A stretch of DNA of 37,145 nucleotides from Pseudomonas bananamidigenes. GTDB taxonomy: Bacteria; Pseudomonadota; Gammaproteobacteria; Pseudomonadales; Pseudomonadaceae. Location of the stretch: assembly GCF_001679645.1 (NCBI RefSeq), contig NZ_LRUN01000080.1:1-37145 (forward strand), in the 5' to 3' direction. Shown piece by piece: positions 1 to 8,357 of this stretch. Within the stretch, counting starts at the first letter, position 1. Every line of letters begins with the position of its first letter. The position numbers were made by a program, and so were the translations under genes. Below the pieces are notes generated by a model. It did not search any database. It was not told the DNA's origin and was given only the letters and a program-made list of their open reading frames with translations.

Positions 1-8
1 CGTAGGCG

Positions 9-215
9 ATGCCCCCGGATCAATCCCGGAACGAAGGAACACCGAGCCACAGCGAGGTGCCGAACGCCGGGGCCCAGCGTTTTGGTTACTTTGGGGCGTT
101 TGCCAAAGTGACTCGCTGTAAAAGCGAAACCGCCAGCGGGTGCACCCGCAGAAACGGATATTCACTCAAAACCCCAAAAGTCTGGTCGGCCCAGAGGCCG
201 CCAAGACAACCCAAA
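9..215. repeat. Dispersed Pseudomonas intergenic repeat upstream of ghrB
   Basis: The stretch holds a string of short motifs (GGATCAATCCCGGA, GGTTACTTTGGGGCG, CAAAGTGACTCGCTGT, AACGGATATTCACTCAA) that I recall seeing in near-identical order in many intergenic regions of fluorescens-group genomes. An 86-codon frame is open on the plus strand (9-269) with an odd composition. Such frames are often annotated as hypothetical proteins, but the recurrence is at DNA level, so I treat this as a non-coding dispersed element. Family recognition is from memory. No transposase or terminal inverted repeat is visible. Confidence 0.5.
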
Positions 216-265
216 ACAGAAATGTTAGCTTGCTTGGCAACCCAGAACAGCCGAGCCCAATGCCA

Positions 266-1240
266 ATGAAAAAAACAGTCCTGGCCTTCAGCCGCATCAC
301 CCCACCCATGATCGAACGCCTGCAACAGGACTTCGACGTCATCGTCCCGAATCCAAAGAACGGCGACATCAACGCCCAGTTCAACGAAGCCCTGCCCCAC
401 GCCCACGGCCTGATCGGCGTCGGTCGCAAACTCGGCAAGGCCCAACTGGAAAACGCCGCGAAACTCGAAGTGGTCTCCAGCGTCTCCGTCGGCTACGACA
501 ACTACGACCTGGCCTACTTCAACGAACGCGCAATCATGCTCACCAACACCCCGGACGTGCTCACCGAAAGCACCGCCGACCTGGCCTTCGCCCTGATCAT
601 GAGCAGCGCCCGCCGTGTCGCCGAACTGGATGCCTGGACCAAGGCCGGCCAATGGCAGGCCAGCGTCGGCGCACCGCTGTTCGGTTGCGACGTACATGGC
701 AAGACCCTGGGCATCGTCGGCATGGGCAACATCGGCGCCGCCGTCGCCCGTCGCGGGCGCTTCGGTTTCAACATGCCGATTATCTACAGCGGCAACAGCC
801 GCAAGACCGGACTGGAACAGGAACTCGGCGCGCAGTTCCGCAGCCTTGACCAACTGCTGGCCGAAGCCGATTTCGTTTGCCTGGTGGTGCCGCTCAGCGA
901 CAAGACCCGCCACCTGATCAGCCATCGCGAGCTGGCGCTGATGAAGCCGGAAGCGATTCTGGTCAACATCTCCCGTGGCCCGGTGGTCGACGAACCAGCC
1001 CTGATCGAAGCGCTGCAGAACAACCGCATTCGCGGCGCCGGTCTCGACGTCTACGAAAAAGAGCCGTTGAGCGAATCGCCGCTGTTCCAGCTGAAAAACG
1101 CCGTGACCTTGCCGCACATCGGTTCGGCCACGAATGAAACCCGCGAAGCCATGGCCGACCGTGCACTGGCCAACCTGCGCAGCGCCCTGCTGGGCGAGCG
1201 GCCGCAGGATCTGGTCAATCCGCAGGTCTGGAAAGGCTGA
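266..1240 (+). CDS. ghrB: D-isomer 2-hydroxyacid dehydrogenase, glyoxylate/hydroxypyruvate/2-ketogluconate reductase (GhrB type)
   Basis: This is a cytoplasmic NAD(P)H-dependent reductase of glyoxylate, hydroxypyruvate and 2-keto-gluconate. The translation follows E. coli GhrB along its whole length, including SVGYDN near residue 77, the Rossmann loop GIVGMGNIG near 150, the catalytic Arg in NISRGPVVDE, the Glu of GLDVYEKEPL, and the catalytic His in LPHIGSAT. The start at 266 (MKKTVLAF) gives 324 residues, the usual family length. An in-frame ATG six bases upstream and a longer frame from 140 also exist, but no Shine-Dalgarno sequence decides between them, and the longer frame would run into the repeat. 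The gene stands alone and ends in a strong hairpin shared with the convergent exporter gene. Confidence 0.88.
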   Translation: MKKTVLAFSRITPPMIERLQQDFDVIVPNPKNGDINAQFNEALPHAHGLIGVGRKLGKAQLENAAKLEVVSSVSVGYDNYDLAYFNERAIMLTNTPDVLTESTADLAFALIMSSARRVAELDAWTKAGQWQASVGAPLFGCDVHGKTLGIVGMGNIGAAVARRGRFGFNMPIIYSGNSRKTGLEQELGAQFRSLDQLLAEADFVCLVVPLSDKTRHLISHRELALMKPEAILVNISRGPVVDEPALIEALQNNRIRGAGLDVYEKEPLSESPLFQLKNAVTLPHIGSATNETREAMADRALANLRSALLGERPQDLVNPQVWKG

Positions 1241-1242
1241 TT

Positions 1243-1280
1243 AAAAAGGGGCAGACGTCGCCGGACGCCTGCCCCTTTTG
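1243..1280. terminator. Bidirectional terminator between ghrB and the EamA exporter gene
   Basis: The arms AAAAGGGGCAG and CTGCCCCTTTT flank a partly paired core (CGTC/GACG). A-runs and T-runs on both outer sides let it work in either direction between two convergent genes. Confidence 0.85.
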
Positions 1281-1292
1281 TCAGCAGAACCC

Positions 1293-2195
1293 TCAGGCCA
1301 GCTTGCCGTGACCCGGCAATACCGGGACCCCGGGTTTACGGAACACCAGCACATTGCCCAGCATCACCAGCACCAATCCCACCAACGCCGGCGCTGTCCA
1401 TTGGTAGCCCTCGGCAAAGGCCGAAACGTTCAGCGCCACCACCGGGAACAGCACCGTGCAATAGGCCGCGCGCTCTGGCCCCATGCGGCCTACCAGAGTC
1501 AGGTAGGCGGTAAAACCGATCACTGAACCCGGAATCACCAGATACAGCAGCGCGCCGATGTAGCGCGACGTCCATTCCATTTCGAACGGAATGCCTTTGA
1601 CCAGACACCACACCGACAGCATCGCCGCACCGTAGGCCATGCCCCAGGCATTGGTGGTCAGCGGCTTGAGACCGGCCTTCTGTTGCAGGCTCGACAACAT
1701 ATTGCCGGCCGAAAAACACAGGGTGCCGCACAGCGCCAGACCAAGACCGAGCAGGGTTTGCGGGCTGGCGTGATGCCCGGCCAGTTCCGGCCAGAACAAC
1801 AGGCCCAGGCCAAACAGCCCCAGCGCCCCGCCCATCAGCACATTGCGCGCAATGCGCTGGCCGAAGAACACTCGTGCATTCAGCGCGTTCCATAAGGTCG
1901 CGGTGGAAAACACCACCGCCACCAGACCGCTGGGGATCCATTGGCTGGCGGTCAGGAAACACATGAAGTTGACGCAGAACAGGCACAAACCCTGCGCCAC
2001 ACAGATCAGATGCCCGCGCCGGTTCATCGGTTGCAGACGGCGACTGAGCAGCAACAGCGCGAACAACACCAGCGCGGCGAGGCCGAAGCGATAGACGATC
2101 GACACCGGAATCGCCACCACGCCCAGTTGCCATTTCAGGGCGATCCAGGTGGTGCCCCAGATCAGTACGGTCAGCAAATACAACGACAGGTTCAT
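1293..2195 (-). CDS. EamA/DMT-family inner-membrane exporter
   Basis: This 300-residue membrane protein has two EamA repeats and about ten hydrophobic helices. It starts MNLSLYLLTVLIWGTTWIAL, the classic first helix of the family. The drug/metabolite transporter superfamily exports amino acids and other small metabolites; the substrate here cannot be read from sequence. The start at 2195 is set by AAGGAG seven bases upstream, so the longer open frame up to 2348 is not used. The divergent AraC regulator begins about 110 bp away, which suggests that it controls this exporter. Confidence 0.87.
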   Translation of the reverse strand: MNLSLYLLTVLIWGTTWIALKWQLGVVAIPVSIVYRFGLAALVLFALLLLSRRLQPMNRRGHLICVAQGLCLFCVNFMCFLTASQWIPSGLVAVVFSTATLWNALNARVFFGQRIARNVLMGGALGLFGLGLLFWPELAGHHASPQTLLGLGLALCGTLCFSAGNMLSSLQQKAGLKPLTTNAWGMAYGAAMLSVWCLVKGIPFEMEWTSRYIGALLYLVIPGSVIGFTAYLTLVGRMGPERAAYCTVLFPVVALNVSAFAEGYQWTAPALVGLVLVMLGNVLVFRKPGVPVLPGHGKLA

Positions 2196-2307
2196 GGCAG
2201 ACACTCCTTGATTGGGTTTCAGTGTCCGCCCCGCCCTCAACCTGCGCTTGCATAAACTTGCGCTTTTCTCGGCGCGCAGGCTGGCAGCGCGAAATCCAGG
2301 GAGTAGG

Positions 2308-3213
2308 ATGCAAGGCGTTGAAGAGAACCGACTGACCATGGCCGCCATCGATACCCTGCAAGTCTTTCAAGCGTTGAACAGCTCGCCGAACGCACGTCTT
2401 GTGCACAGCGCCGAGCTGGGCGATGGCCTGTCCGCAGCCCTGTGGACCAACCACCACGATGCCCAGGATTATGAAGCGCCGAGCCATCACACCCTATCCT
2501 GCTACATCGCCGGCGGCACCGGCACCTTCCGTCGCGATAAACCCGGGCAGAAAGGTGGGCCGGACAAGCTCTGTATCCTGCCGGCCGATCACGAGTCGGG
2601 CTGGGTGATCAACGGTGATATCCGGCTGGCCCACCTGTATTTCAGCGCCGAACAATTTGCCCTGGGTTGCGTCACGCTGCTGGATCGCGAGCCCCGGGAA
2701 ATGCAGTTGCGCGAAAAGACCTTTCTGGAAGACCCGCAACAGGCCCGACGGTTTCGCCAGTTGCTCACCCTCAACTGGGACGAGCCCGGCGAACGTCTGC
2801 TGACCAGCAGCCTGGCCCACGAATTGATCAGCCATACCTTGCTCAGCCAGGTCGGCGTGCGTGAGGGCTTGCGTCTCAAGGGGGGACTGGCGCCGCATCA
2901 GCGTCGGCAACTGGTGGAGTTCATCGACAACCAGCTGGCCGAGCCGATCAGCCTCGGGCAACTGGCGGGATTGTGTGCATTGTCGGAATATCACTTTGCG
3001 CGGATGTTTCGGGTGAGCTTCGGCCTGCCGCCACATCAATATGTGCTGGCGCGGCGTTTGAGCCGGGCGCGGGAGTTGTTGCGCGGGACGGCGTTGCCGT
3101 TGGGGGAGATCGCCCTGGCATGCGGGTTCGCCAGTGCCAGCCACTTCACCAACCGCTTTCGCCAGGTGCTGGGTGGAACGCCCGGCGAGTATCGCCAGGC
3201 GTTTTTGCGTTGA
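2308..3213 (+). CDS. AraC-family transcriptional regulator
   Basis: The N-terminal cupin-like sensor region (HHTLSCYIAGGTGTFRR near residue 60) is followed by a C-terminal double helix-turn-helix. That part includes LAGLCALSEYHFARMFRVSF and the family signature around LGEIALACGFASASHFTNRF. The ligand is unknown. GGGAG sits five bases before the ATG at 2308 (301 residues). A second ATG at 2338 (MAAIDTLQVF, 291 residues) is an alternative start. The gene is transcribed away from the EamA exporter across a short shared promoter region, the usual arrangement of a regulator with its target. Confidence 0.86.
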   Translation: MQGVEENRLTMAAIDTLQVFQALNSSPNARLVHSAELGDGLSAALWTNHHDAQDYEAPSHHTLSCYIAGGTGTFRRDKPGQKGGPDKLCILPADHESGWVINGDIRLAHLYFSAEQFALGCVTLLDREPREMQLREKTFLEDPQQARRFRQLLTLNWDEPGERLLTSSLAHELISHTLLSQVGVREGLRLKGGLAPHQRRQLVEFIDNQLAEPISLGQLAGLCALSEYHFARMFRVSFGLPPHQYVLARRLSRARELLRGTALPLGEIALACGFASASHFTNRFRQVLGGTPGEYRQAFLR

Positions 3214-3214
3214 G

Positions 3215-3265
3215 TCCCTCTCCCTCCGGGCGGTCCGACGTTTCGGGAGGGTTAGGGTGAGGGGC
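3215..3265. terminator. GC-rich hairpin between araC-type gene and receptor gene
   Basis: CCCTC and CCCTCC on the left pair with GGAGGG and GAGGGG on the right, between the convergent araC-type gene and the siderophore receptor gene. The plus strand ends in CTTTTGATC, so it can act as a terminator. The same C/T-rich and G/A-rich pattern recurs between genes in Pseudomonas (from memory). Confidence 0.55.
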
Positions 3266-3278
3266 TTTTGATCTTTCC

Positions 3279-5708
3279 TTAAAACTCCAGCGTGCTCGAC
3301 AACGAAATCTGCCGCGAATCGCCCATCGACACGAAGAACCGGCTGGCCGCCGAGGTGTAGTAAGTGCGGTCGAACAGGTTCTTCACGTTGAGCTGGAACT
3401 TGACCTTCTGCCCTTCCACTTTGGTGTCGTAAGTGGCGAACGCATCGGCCACGGTGTAGCTCGGCAGCTCGAAATCATTCACTGCGTTGCCTGCGCGCTC
3501 ACCGACGTACCGCGCACCGGCGCCGACCCGCAGTTGATCGCCGCCGATCACGCTGCCGAAGTCGTAGACCGCCGACAGCGAGCCGGTATTCTTCGCCACG
3601 TTTTGCAGCTTGTTGCCCTTGTAGTCCGGATCTTCGGTGACCTCGGCATCGGTGTAGGCGTAGCTGCCGATCATGCTCCAGCGGTCGCTGAGCTGGCCGG
3701 TCAGGTCTACTTCCAGACCACGGGAACGCACTTCACCGGCGGCACTGTAGATCGTGGTCGGGCCTTCGGCGTTGGCCACCAGCACGTTGCGTTTCTTGAT
3801 ATCGAACAGGGCGATGTTGCCAGTGACGCGTCCCGGAATGTCGAGACGTGCGCCCAGCTCCCAGGACTTGGCTTCTTCCGGCGCGATGCTGCCGTCGAGC
3901 ACTGTACTGCTGCCGCTCAGCGGGGCGATGGTCGAGTTCGGTTTGAATGATTCGGTGTAGCTGCCGTAGAACGACAGCGCGTCGGTGTAGCGATACACCA
4001 GACCTGCGCGCGGCACCCACTTCTGCCCGTTGCTGTCGGTGTTGGCCTTGAACGGCACGCCTTTGCCGGCGTACTGGTCGTATTCCTGGAAGCGCCCGCC
4101 GGCCACCAGAATCCACTGATCGTTGAGGTGAATCGAGTCCTGCAGGAATACCGAGTCGCTGCGCAGCAGATCGGTCTGCGCACTGTCCGCCGGGCTGACA
4201 GTGGAGCCGGCAACTTCACGACCGTAGACCGGATTGACGTAACTGAAGGTGCTCAGGCTTTTCTGGCGGATCAGGTCGGCGCGGTAAATCTTGCGGTACT
4301 CGTCGTCGACGCCGAACACCAGGTCATGCTGCATGCCCAGCACCTTGACCTTGCCTTCGAGGCTGGCGGTGGTGAAACGGTCGGTGCTGATCGCACCCTG
4401 AGTACCGTCCATGCTGCGGGTCAGGGTGCCCTTTTTGGTGTCGATGGCCGTGACGCGGACCTGGCTGGCGTCGTAGGTTTCGCGGTTCCAGCTGTAGCCG
4501 AAATGGGCTTTCCAGTCGTCGTTGAGTTCGTGGTCGGCCTCGAAATGGTAGAGGTCCGAGCGCCCCTCCATGTCGTTGAATTTCTCGTCCAGGCGTTCGT
4601 TGCGCGAAATGTCCAGCGGATGGTTGGTGCGCGGGTCGATCAGGGTGCCACGGTCGAACGGCGTCAGGAATTCCCGATGCTCGTAAGCGAACAGCAGTCT
4701 GGTGCGTTCGCCGTACCAGGCCAGCGACGGGGCGATCAGGCTTTCACGGTGGGTACCGAAGTTGCGCCAGTAATCTTCGTCCTCATGATCCAGCACCATG
4801 CGATAGGCCAGCCCGGAATCGCCCAGCGCACCCGTACTGTCGAACGACCCACCGCTGCCGTTCTTGCCGTCGCCGTAGGTCGAGCCGCGCAAGGTGACGG
4901 CGTTGTACTGAGTCAACTCCGGTTTCTTGCTGACCATGTTGACCACCCCGCCCGGGTCCTGAATCCCGTACAGCAGCGAGGCCGGGCCCTTGAGCACTTC
5001 GACGCGATCCACGGTGGCGTTCATGCCACGGCCCTGCACCACCGGCATGCCGTCGCGCATGATCGAGCCGTTGCGGTTGTCACCGAAGCCCCGGGTCATC
5101 ACCGAGTCCTGGGTGCTGCCCAGCGTGTTGCCCTGGGTGATGCCGCTGACGTTGGCCAGCGCGTCATCGAGATTGCGCGGCGCCTGATCGCGAATGACCT
5201 GCGCGGGGATCACGTTGACGGTCTGGGGAACTTCCTGGAGTGAGGCCGAGGAGCGCATCACCGAACTGGTTTCCGGTGGCTGGTAACTCAGCGGCTGATT
5301 TTCCATCGAGGTGATGGTGGTCGCACCGAGGTTCAGTACGCCGTCGGTGGGCTGGGGCTCGATTGTCAGGGTATGGCTGTCGGTGCGGCGGAAGGTCAGG
5401 CCGGAACCGCCGAGCAGGCGTTGCAGCGCCTGTTCGGCACTCATCTGGCCATTGACCGCCGGCGCGTTGAGGCCGTAGGGCGCTTCGACGGTGTAGACCA
5501 CACTCTGGCCTGTCACACGACTGAAGTCACTCAAGGCTTGTGGCAGCGGTTTGGCGGCCAGGGAAAAACTGAACTGTTTCTGTGGCTGAGAGCTGTTGCT
5601 TTCAGCGGCCTGCGCCACATTCATCGGCAGCCATGCCAGCGCCGCAAAACCCAGTGCCGAGGCACCGAACCACTGTTTGACCGAACCCGATTTTGCCCTG
5701 GACTTCAT
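3279..5708 (-). CDS. TonB-dependent ferric-siderophore receptor with N-terminal signalling (STN) domain
   Basis: This 809-residue outer-membrane receptor has a signal peptide ending near AQA-AES (about residue 34) and an STN/secretin-like signalling domain at about 48-115 (FSFSLAAKPLPQALSDFSRV). The TonB-box region and plug follow (plug about 155-265: VPQTVNVIPAQVIRDQ, GRGMNATVDRVEVLKGPAS, DPGGVVNMVSKKP), then a 22-strand type barrel ending in a terminal Phe (SLSSTLEF). The STN domain and the neighbouring FecI/FecR pair make it a transducing receptor that reports ligand binding to the anti-sigma factor. The overall type is that of FoxA/FiuA/FpvA receptors. Which siderophore it binds cannot be decided from the sequence. 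Confidence 0.9.
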   Translation of the reverse strand: MKSRAKSGSVKQWFGASALGFAALAWLPMNVAQAAESNSSQPQKQFSFSLAAKPLPQALSDFSRVTGQSVVYTVEAPYGLNAPAVNGQMSAEQALQRLLGGSGLTFRRTDSHTLTIEPQPTDGVLNLGATTITSMENQPLSYQPPETSSVMRSSASLQEVPQTVNVIPAQVIRDQAPRNLDDALANVSGITQGNTLGSTQDSVMTRGFGDNRNGSIMRDGMPVVQGRGMNATVDRVEVLKGPASLLYGIQDPGGVVNMVSKKPELTQYNAVTLRGSTYGDGKNGSGGSFDSTGALGDSGLAYRMVLDHEDEDYWRNFGTHRESLIAPSLAWYGERTRLLFAYEHREFLTPFDRGTLIDPRTNHPLDISRNERLDEKFNDMEGRSDLYHFEADHELNDDWKAHFGYSWNRETYDASQVRVTAIDTKKGTLTRSMDGTQGAISTDRFTTASLEGKVKVLGMQHDLVFGVDDEYRKIYRADLIRQKSLSTFSYVNPVYGREVAGSTVSPADSAQTDLLRSDSVFLQDSIHLNDQWILVAGGRFQEYDQYAGKGVPFKANTDSNGQKWVPRAGLVYRYTDALSFYGSYTESFKPNSTIAPLSGSSTVLDGSIAPEEAKSWELGARLDIPGRVTGNIALFDIKKRNVLVANAEGPTTIYSAAGEVRSRGLEVDLTGQLSDRWSMIGSYAYTDAEVTEDPDYKGNKLQNVAKNTGSLSAVYDFGSVIGGDQLRVGAGARYVGERAGNAVNDFELPSYTVADAFATYDTKVEGQKVKFQLNVKNLFDRTYYTSAASRFFVSMGDSRQISLSSTLEF

Positions 5709-5767
5709 TGCTCATGACCTGTGTAGAACCGCAACGGATGCGAATGACTCGCAGTTTCAGTCAATAC

Positions 5768-5789
5768 ACGAATGGCGTCGGGATTTACC
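5768..5789 (-). promoter_or_regulatory. Possible iron-starvation ECF promoter for the receptor gene
   Basis: On the minus strand GGTAAAT (5789-5783) is followed by CGT (5770-5768), similar to the -35 TAAAT and -10 CGT elements of PvdS/FecI-type promoters. The spacing is 12 bases, shorter than the 16-17 known for PvdS sites, so this is tentative. Confidence 0.25.
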
Positions 5790-5800
5790 TCACCACAAAT

Positions 5801-5816
5801 CTGAAAATATTTTCAG
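5801..5816. promoter_or_regulatory. Perfect 16-bp palindrome overlapping the fecR stop codon
   Basis: CTGAAAATATTTTCAG is a perfect palindrome with no spacer. It covers the stop codon of the anti-sigma gene and lies about 95 bp upstream of the receptor start. It looks more like a dyad protein-binding site than a terminator, since no T-run follows. The binding protein is unknown. Confidence 0.4.
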
Positions 5817-6802
5817 CGCAGGATAATCAGCCTGCCCAGCACCTGATGCTGCTCGAACCCCAGTACCCCTTGCAGAGAATTCAGCACCGCTTGCGGATCC
5901 CTGGACGGAAAGCTTCCGCTGACCTTGCGCGCACCCAGCTCATCGTTGAGCAGCACAATCCGTCCCGGGTAATAGCGCCGCAGATCCTGCACCACATCAG
6001 CCAGGGTCGACTGGTAATAGGTGAGCCAGCCCTGACGCCAGGCCAGTTGCGCTTCGCTGTCCACGGCGTGCAGTTGTTGCGCGGATCCTTCGCCGTACGC
6101 CACTTGTTGCCCGGCGGTGAGAATCTGCTGTTGGGCATCCCGCAACGCCGTCACACCAACGCGACCGGAAAGAACGGTGACTTGTGCCCCGTGTGGCTGC
6201 AGGCGCACTTCGAACTGCGTGCCGAGCACCCGAGCCTGGCCCTTTTCGGCCTCGACCACGAACGGCTCCCCGGTATGGGCTACACTGAAAAATCCCGCGC
6301 CCCGACGCAATTGCACATGGCGCTCGCCATGGCTGAAATCCACGGCGATGGCGCTGTTGGCGTCCAGCGTGACCCGGGACTGATCGGCCAGTGTCACTGT
6401 GCGGATTTCGCCTGGAGCCGAAACGTAATCGGCGCCCAGATCATCGATCCAGCGCTGCGGCTGCCAACCGCTGCCGAGGCTGATCATCAACAACAGGCAG
6501 GCCGCCATCGCCAGCGCTGCGGCCCAACGCCGGACCTGTGGACGACGTGGTCGATCCATCGCTTCGAGATAGCCCTGCAGAGCGGACGCGTCTTCGTCAG
6601 CCAGCGTGCGCGCCGGGCCTTCGCTCAACTCCCAGATGACCTGCGCCCGGGCGTAGGCCTCGGCATGTGCCGGGTCGGCATGCAGCCATTGGCTGAAGAT
6701 CAGTTGATCGCCGGTGCTTGGGCGATCATGCAACAGGCTCAGCCAGGCCAGGGCCGCTTGCTCCTGCGCGGGCGTCGGGGTAATGCGGTGGGAGTGATTC
6801 AC
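5813..6802 (-). CDS. FecR-type transmembrane anti-sigma/sigma regulator
   Basis: The 329 residues comprise a cytoplasmic N-terminal domain (about 12-60, AALAWLSLLHDRPS...WLHADPAHAEAYARA), one transmembrane helix at about 93-113 (WAAALAMAACLLLMISLG), and a periplasmic FecR domain (SAPGEIRTVTLADQSRVTLD). The C-terminal region is STN-like (LADVVQDLRRYYPGRIVLL) and receives the signal from the receptor. It holds and activates the sigma factor encoded just upstream. Its ATG overlaps the sigma-factor stop by four bases, so the two are translationally coupled. Confidence 0.9.
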   Translation of the reverse strand: MNHSHRITPTPAQEQAALAWLSLLHDRPSTGDQLIFSQWLHADPAHAEAYARAQVIWELSEGPARTLADEDASALQGYLEAMDRPRRPQVRRWAAALAMAACLLLMISLGSGWQPQRWIDDLGADYVSAPGEIRTVTLADQSRVTLDANSAIAVDFSHGERHVQLRRGAGFFSVAHTGEPFVVEAEKGQARVLGTQFEVRLQPHGAQVTVLSGRVGVTALRDAQQQILTAGQQVAYGEGSAQQLHAVDSEAQLAWRQGWLTYYQSTLADVVQDLRRYYPGRIVLLNDELGARKVSGSFPSRDPQAVLNSLQGVLGFEQHQVLGRLIILR

Positions 6803-7365
6803 GGTGCTTTCCCTGGCAGGCGTGGCGCGGGTTCGCGCAGACTGGCCTTGCAGGCCTCGAGGGCGCGCATCATATGTTTTTCCACGGCGCTTTGGGACAG
6901 GCCCATGACTTTGGCGATCTCGGCGTACTTGCGCCCGTGGATGCGATTGAGCAAAAAGATCTGCCGCGTGCGTTCGGGCAAGGCACGCAGGGCCGCTTCG
7001 ACGTGGCGCAGATCATTGCCTGCTTCAAGTGCGGCTTGCGGTTCGCTGGCGCTGCTGTCCGGTTCATCCGGCTGCCAGCCTTCGTTGACCCGCACCCGCG
7101 TGCCCTCGCTGCGCAAATGGTCGATGGCGATGTTGCCGGCGCAGCGCAACAGATAGGTGCCGAGTTCCTCGACCTGCACCAGCGGCCGGCGCCAGAAACG
7201 CAGGAACAGATCCTGAACCAGATCCGCCGCCGTCGCCCGGCAACCGACGCGGCGGCTCACCAACGCTTCCATTTGCGAGCGCTGGGACAAAAACACCTGC
7301 AGAAAATGTGCACGGGCGCCGTGGGGTTCATCTTCGCGGGGCTCGGGGGGATGGCTGATCAGCAT
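6799..7365 (-). CDS. FecI-type ECF RNA polymerase sigma factor
   Basis: The 188 residues contain sigma region 2 (FLQVFLSQRSQMEALVSRRV through YLLRCAGNIAIDHLRS) and region 4 (ALRALPERTRQIFLLNRIHG, YAEIAKVMGLSQSAVEKHM). The family is activated through FecR when the cognate receptor binds ferric siderophore, and then transcribes the receptor gene. Here the order sigma, anti-sigma, receptor on one strand fits that circuit. No convincing Shine-Dalgarno sequence precedes the ATG at 7365. Co-transcription from the DUF3649 gene 66 bp upstream, and thus Fur control, is likely but inferred. Confidence 0.9.
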   Translation of the reverse strand: MLISHPPEPREDEPHGARAHFLQVFLSQRSQMEALVSRRVGCRATAADLVQDLFLRFWRRPLVQVEELGTYLLRCAGNIAIDHLRSEGTRVRVNEGWQPDEPDSSASEPQAALEAGNDLRHVEAALRALPERTRQIFLLNRIHGRKYAEIAKVMGLSQSAVEKHMMRALEACKASLREPAPRLPGKAP

Positions 7366-7431
7366 GTCAGTTCAACAACTCTGCGACAGGGAGCGACAGC
7401 GGGGCGGGCATTGCCTGCCTTGAACCCTCTT

Positions 7432-7737
7432 TCATGCGTACCCCAGGCCACGAGCGGCGCCGGAGATCGTCGCCAGAATCACGCTGGGCACCAACAGGCC
7501 GACCCACGCCGCCCATGCGCTGCGGCAGGCGAAACACCAGAGCACCGCCACCAGATAGACGAGGAACCAGACCGTCATGCCGGTCACGACTGCTTCAGTG
7601 CGGTTCAGCGGCAACCACAGGGCTAACGTGAGACTGGCCAGCGCCGCGAGCAGATACCCGCCGAACACCGCTGCGAGCAATCGCGAAGTAACGGCCAGAC
7701 GATAGGACATTGGAAGTGCGGCGAATTTGGCTTTCAT
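7432..7737 (-). CDS. DUF3649 small membrane protein, iron-uptake associated
   Basis: This 101-residue, strongly hydrophobic protein has three or four helices (LLAAVFGGYLLAALASLTLA, VVTGMTVWFLVYLVAVLWCF, WVGLLVPSVILATISGAARG). The family is usually met next to DUF3325 and PepSY-domain genes in iron-uptake loci; those partners are absent here. It lies upstream of the sigma/anti-sigma pair and directly behind a good Fur box, which supports iron-repressed expression. Its biochemical role is unknown. Confidence 0.75.
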   Translation of the reverse strand: MKAKFAALPMSYRLAVTSRLLAAVFGGYLLAALASLTLALWLPLNRTEAVVTGMTVWFLVYLVAVLWCFACRSAWAAWVGLLVPSVILATISGAARGLGYA

Positions 7738-7795
7738 GTTTCGGCCCTGAAACGGTTAACGCCCGGTCAACAGACCGAGACAACAGGACAGAGAT

Positions 7796-7814
7796 TTTAA
7801 TGATAAATATTCTC
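7796..7814. promoter_or_regulatory. Fur box upstream of the DUF3649-fecI-fecR unit
   Basis: TTTAATGATAAATATTCTC matches 14 of 19 positions of the Fur consensus GATAATGATAATCATTATC and contains ATGA...TCAT as inverted outer arms. It lies about 60 bp upstream of the DUF3649 start, the expected place for iron repression of the downstream sigma-factor operon. Confidence 0.7.
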
Positions 7815-7888
7815 ATACGCAAAAGAGTCTGATTGCTGGCACTCTTTCGCTCGATGAGCGGCTTCCCTGGCGCTCTGATCGGCGCTGA

Positions 7889-7920
7889 AAACAAAACGGG
7901 CCTGCAATGGCAGGCCCGTT
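7889..7920 (-). terminator. Intrinsic terminator of the HPF-like gene
   Basis: On the minus strand an 11-bp stem (AACGGGCCTGC/GCAGGCCCGTT) with a CATT loop is followed by TTGTTTTC, 30 bp after the stop codon of the ribosome-associated protein gene. The remaining 7738-7888 stretch holds only the Fur box and promoter region. Confidence 0.85.
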
Positions 7921-7949
7921 CTCATCGGGTGGCTTGGAAAATCAGCGGA

Positions 7950-8357
7950 TCAACTGTTGATCGCTGCCTGTTCGTTCTCCAGAAACTCTTCCTCCAGCAG
8001 CCGGTCATTGGCCTTGCCCTGAAGCGGCACTACATTCGCACGTGGCTTGCCGCGCAGCTTGCCGAACTTGTGCTCCAGCGCATGTTCGAGTTTTTCCGCG
8101 GCACCTTCGAGCGCCAGCTCCAGCGAGTCGGCCTTGTGGGTCACGGAAATCGGTGGTTGGCCTTTCGGCCGCGCTTCCAGCTGGCAGCGCAGGTCATGGG
8201 GACCCGGTTTGTCACCGTTCTCGTCGCTCAGATGGACTTCGACACGGGTCAGGTCTTCCTCATAACGGTCGAGCGTGCTCTCAATGGTTGTACGTACCCA
8301 CTCCTCCAGTCGTTTGCTGCTTTGAATATGGTTGTCGCTGTTGACTTGGATTTGCAT
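7950..8357 (-). CDS. HPF/RaiA-family ribosome-associated protein
   Basis: The 135 residues begin with the ribosome-hibernation fold (MQIQVNSDNHIQSSKRLEEW, then LTRVEVHLSDENGDKPGPHD and CQLEARPKGQPPISVTHKAD), followed by an acidic/helical tail without the long C-terminal dimerisation domain. Family members bind the small ribosomal subunit under stress or stationary phase. It is not the rpoN-linked hpf; it is a separate paralogue with its own promoter and terminator. Function is inferred from the fold only. Confidence 0.78.
   Translation of the reverse strand: MQIQVNSDNHIQSSKRLEEWVRTTIESTLDRYEEDLTRVEVHLSDENGDKPGPHDLRCQLEARPKGQPPISVTHKADSLELALEGAAEKLEHALEHKFGKLRGKPRANVVPLQGKANDRLLEEEFLENEQAAINS

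Noticed and set aside
9..269. 86-codon open frame at the window start
   Set aside because: It coincides with a dispersed DNA repeat and has an unusual Arg/Thr/Pro-rich composition; kept as a repeat, not a gene.
86..1117. 343-codon minus-strand frame over ghrB
   Set aside because: Antisense shadow of a well-supported reductase gene.
5693..7156. 487-codon plus-strand open frame over fecR/fecI
   Set aside because: It is antisense to two clear signalling genes and has no ribosome site or recognisable domain.
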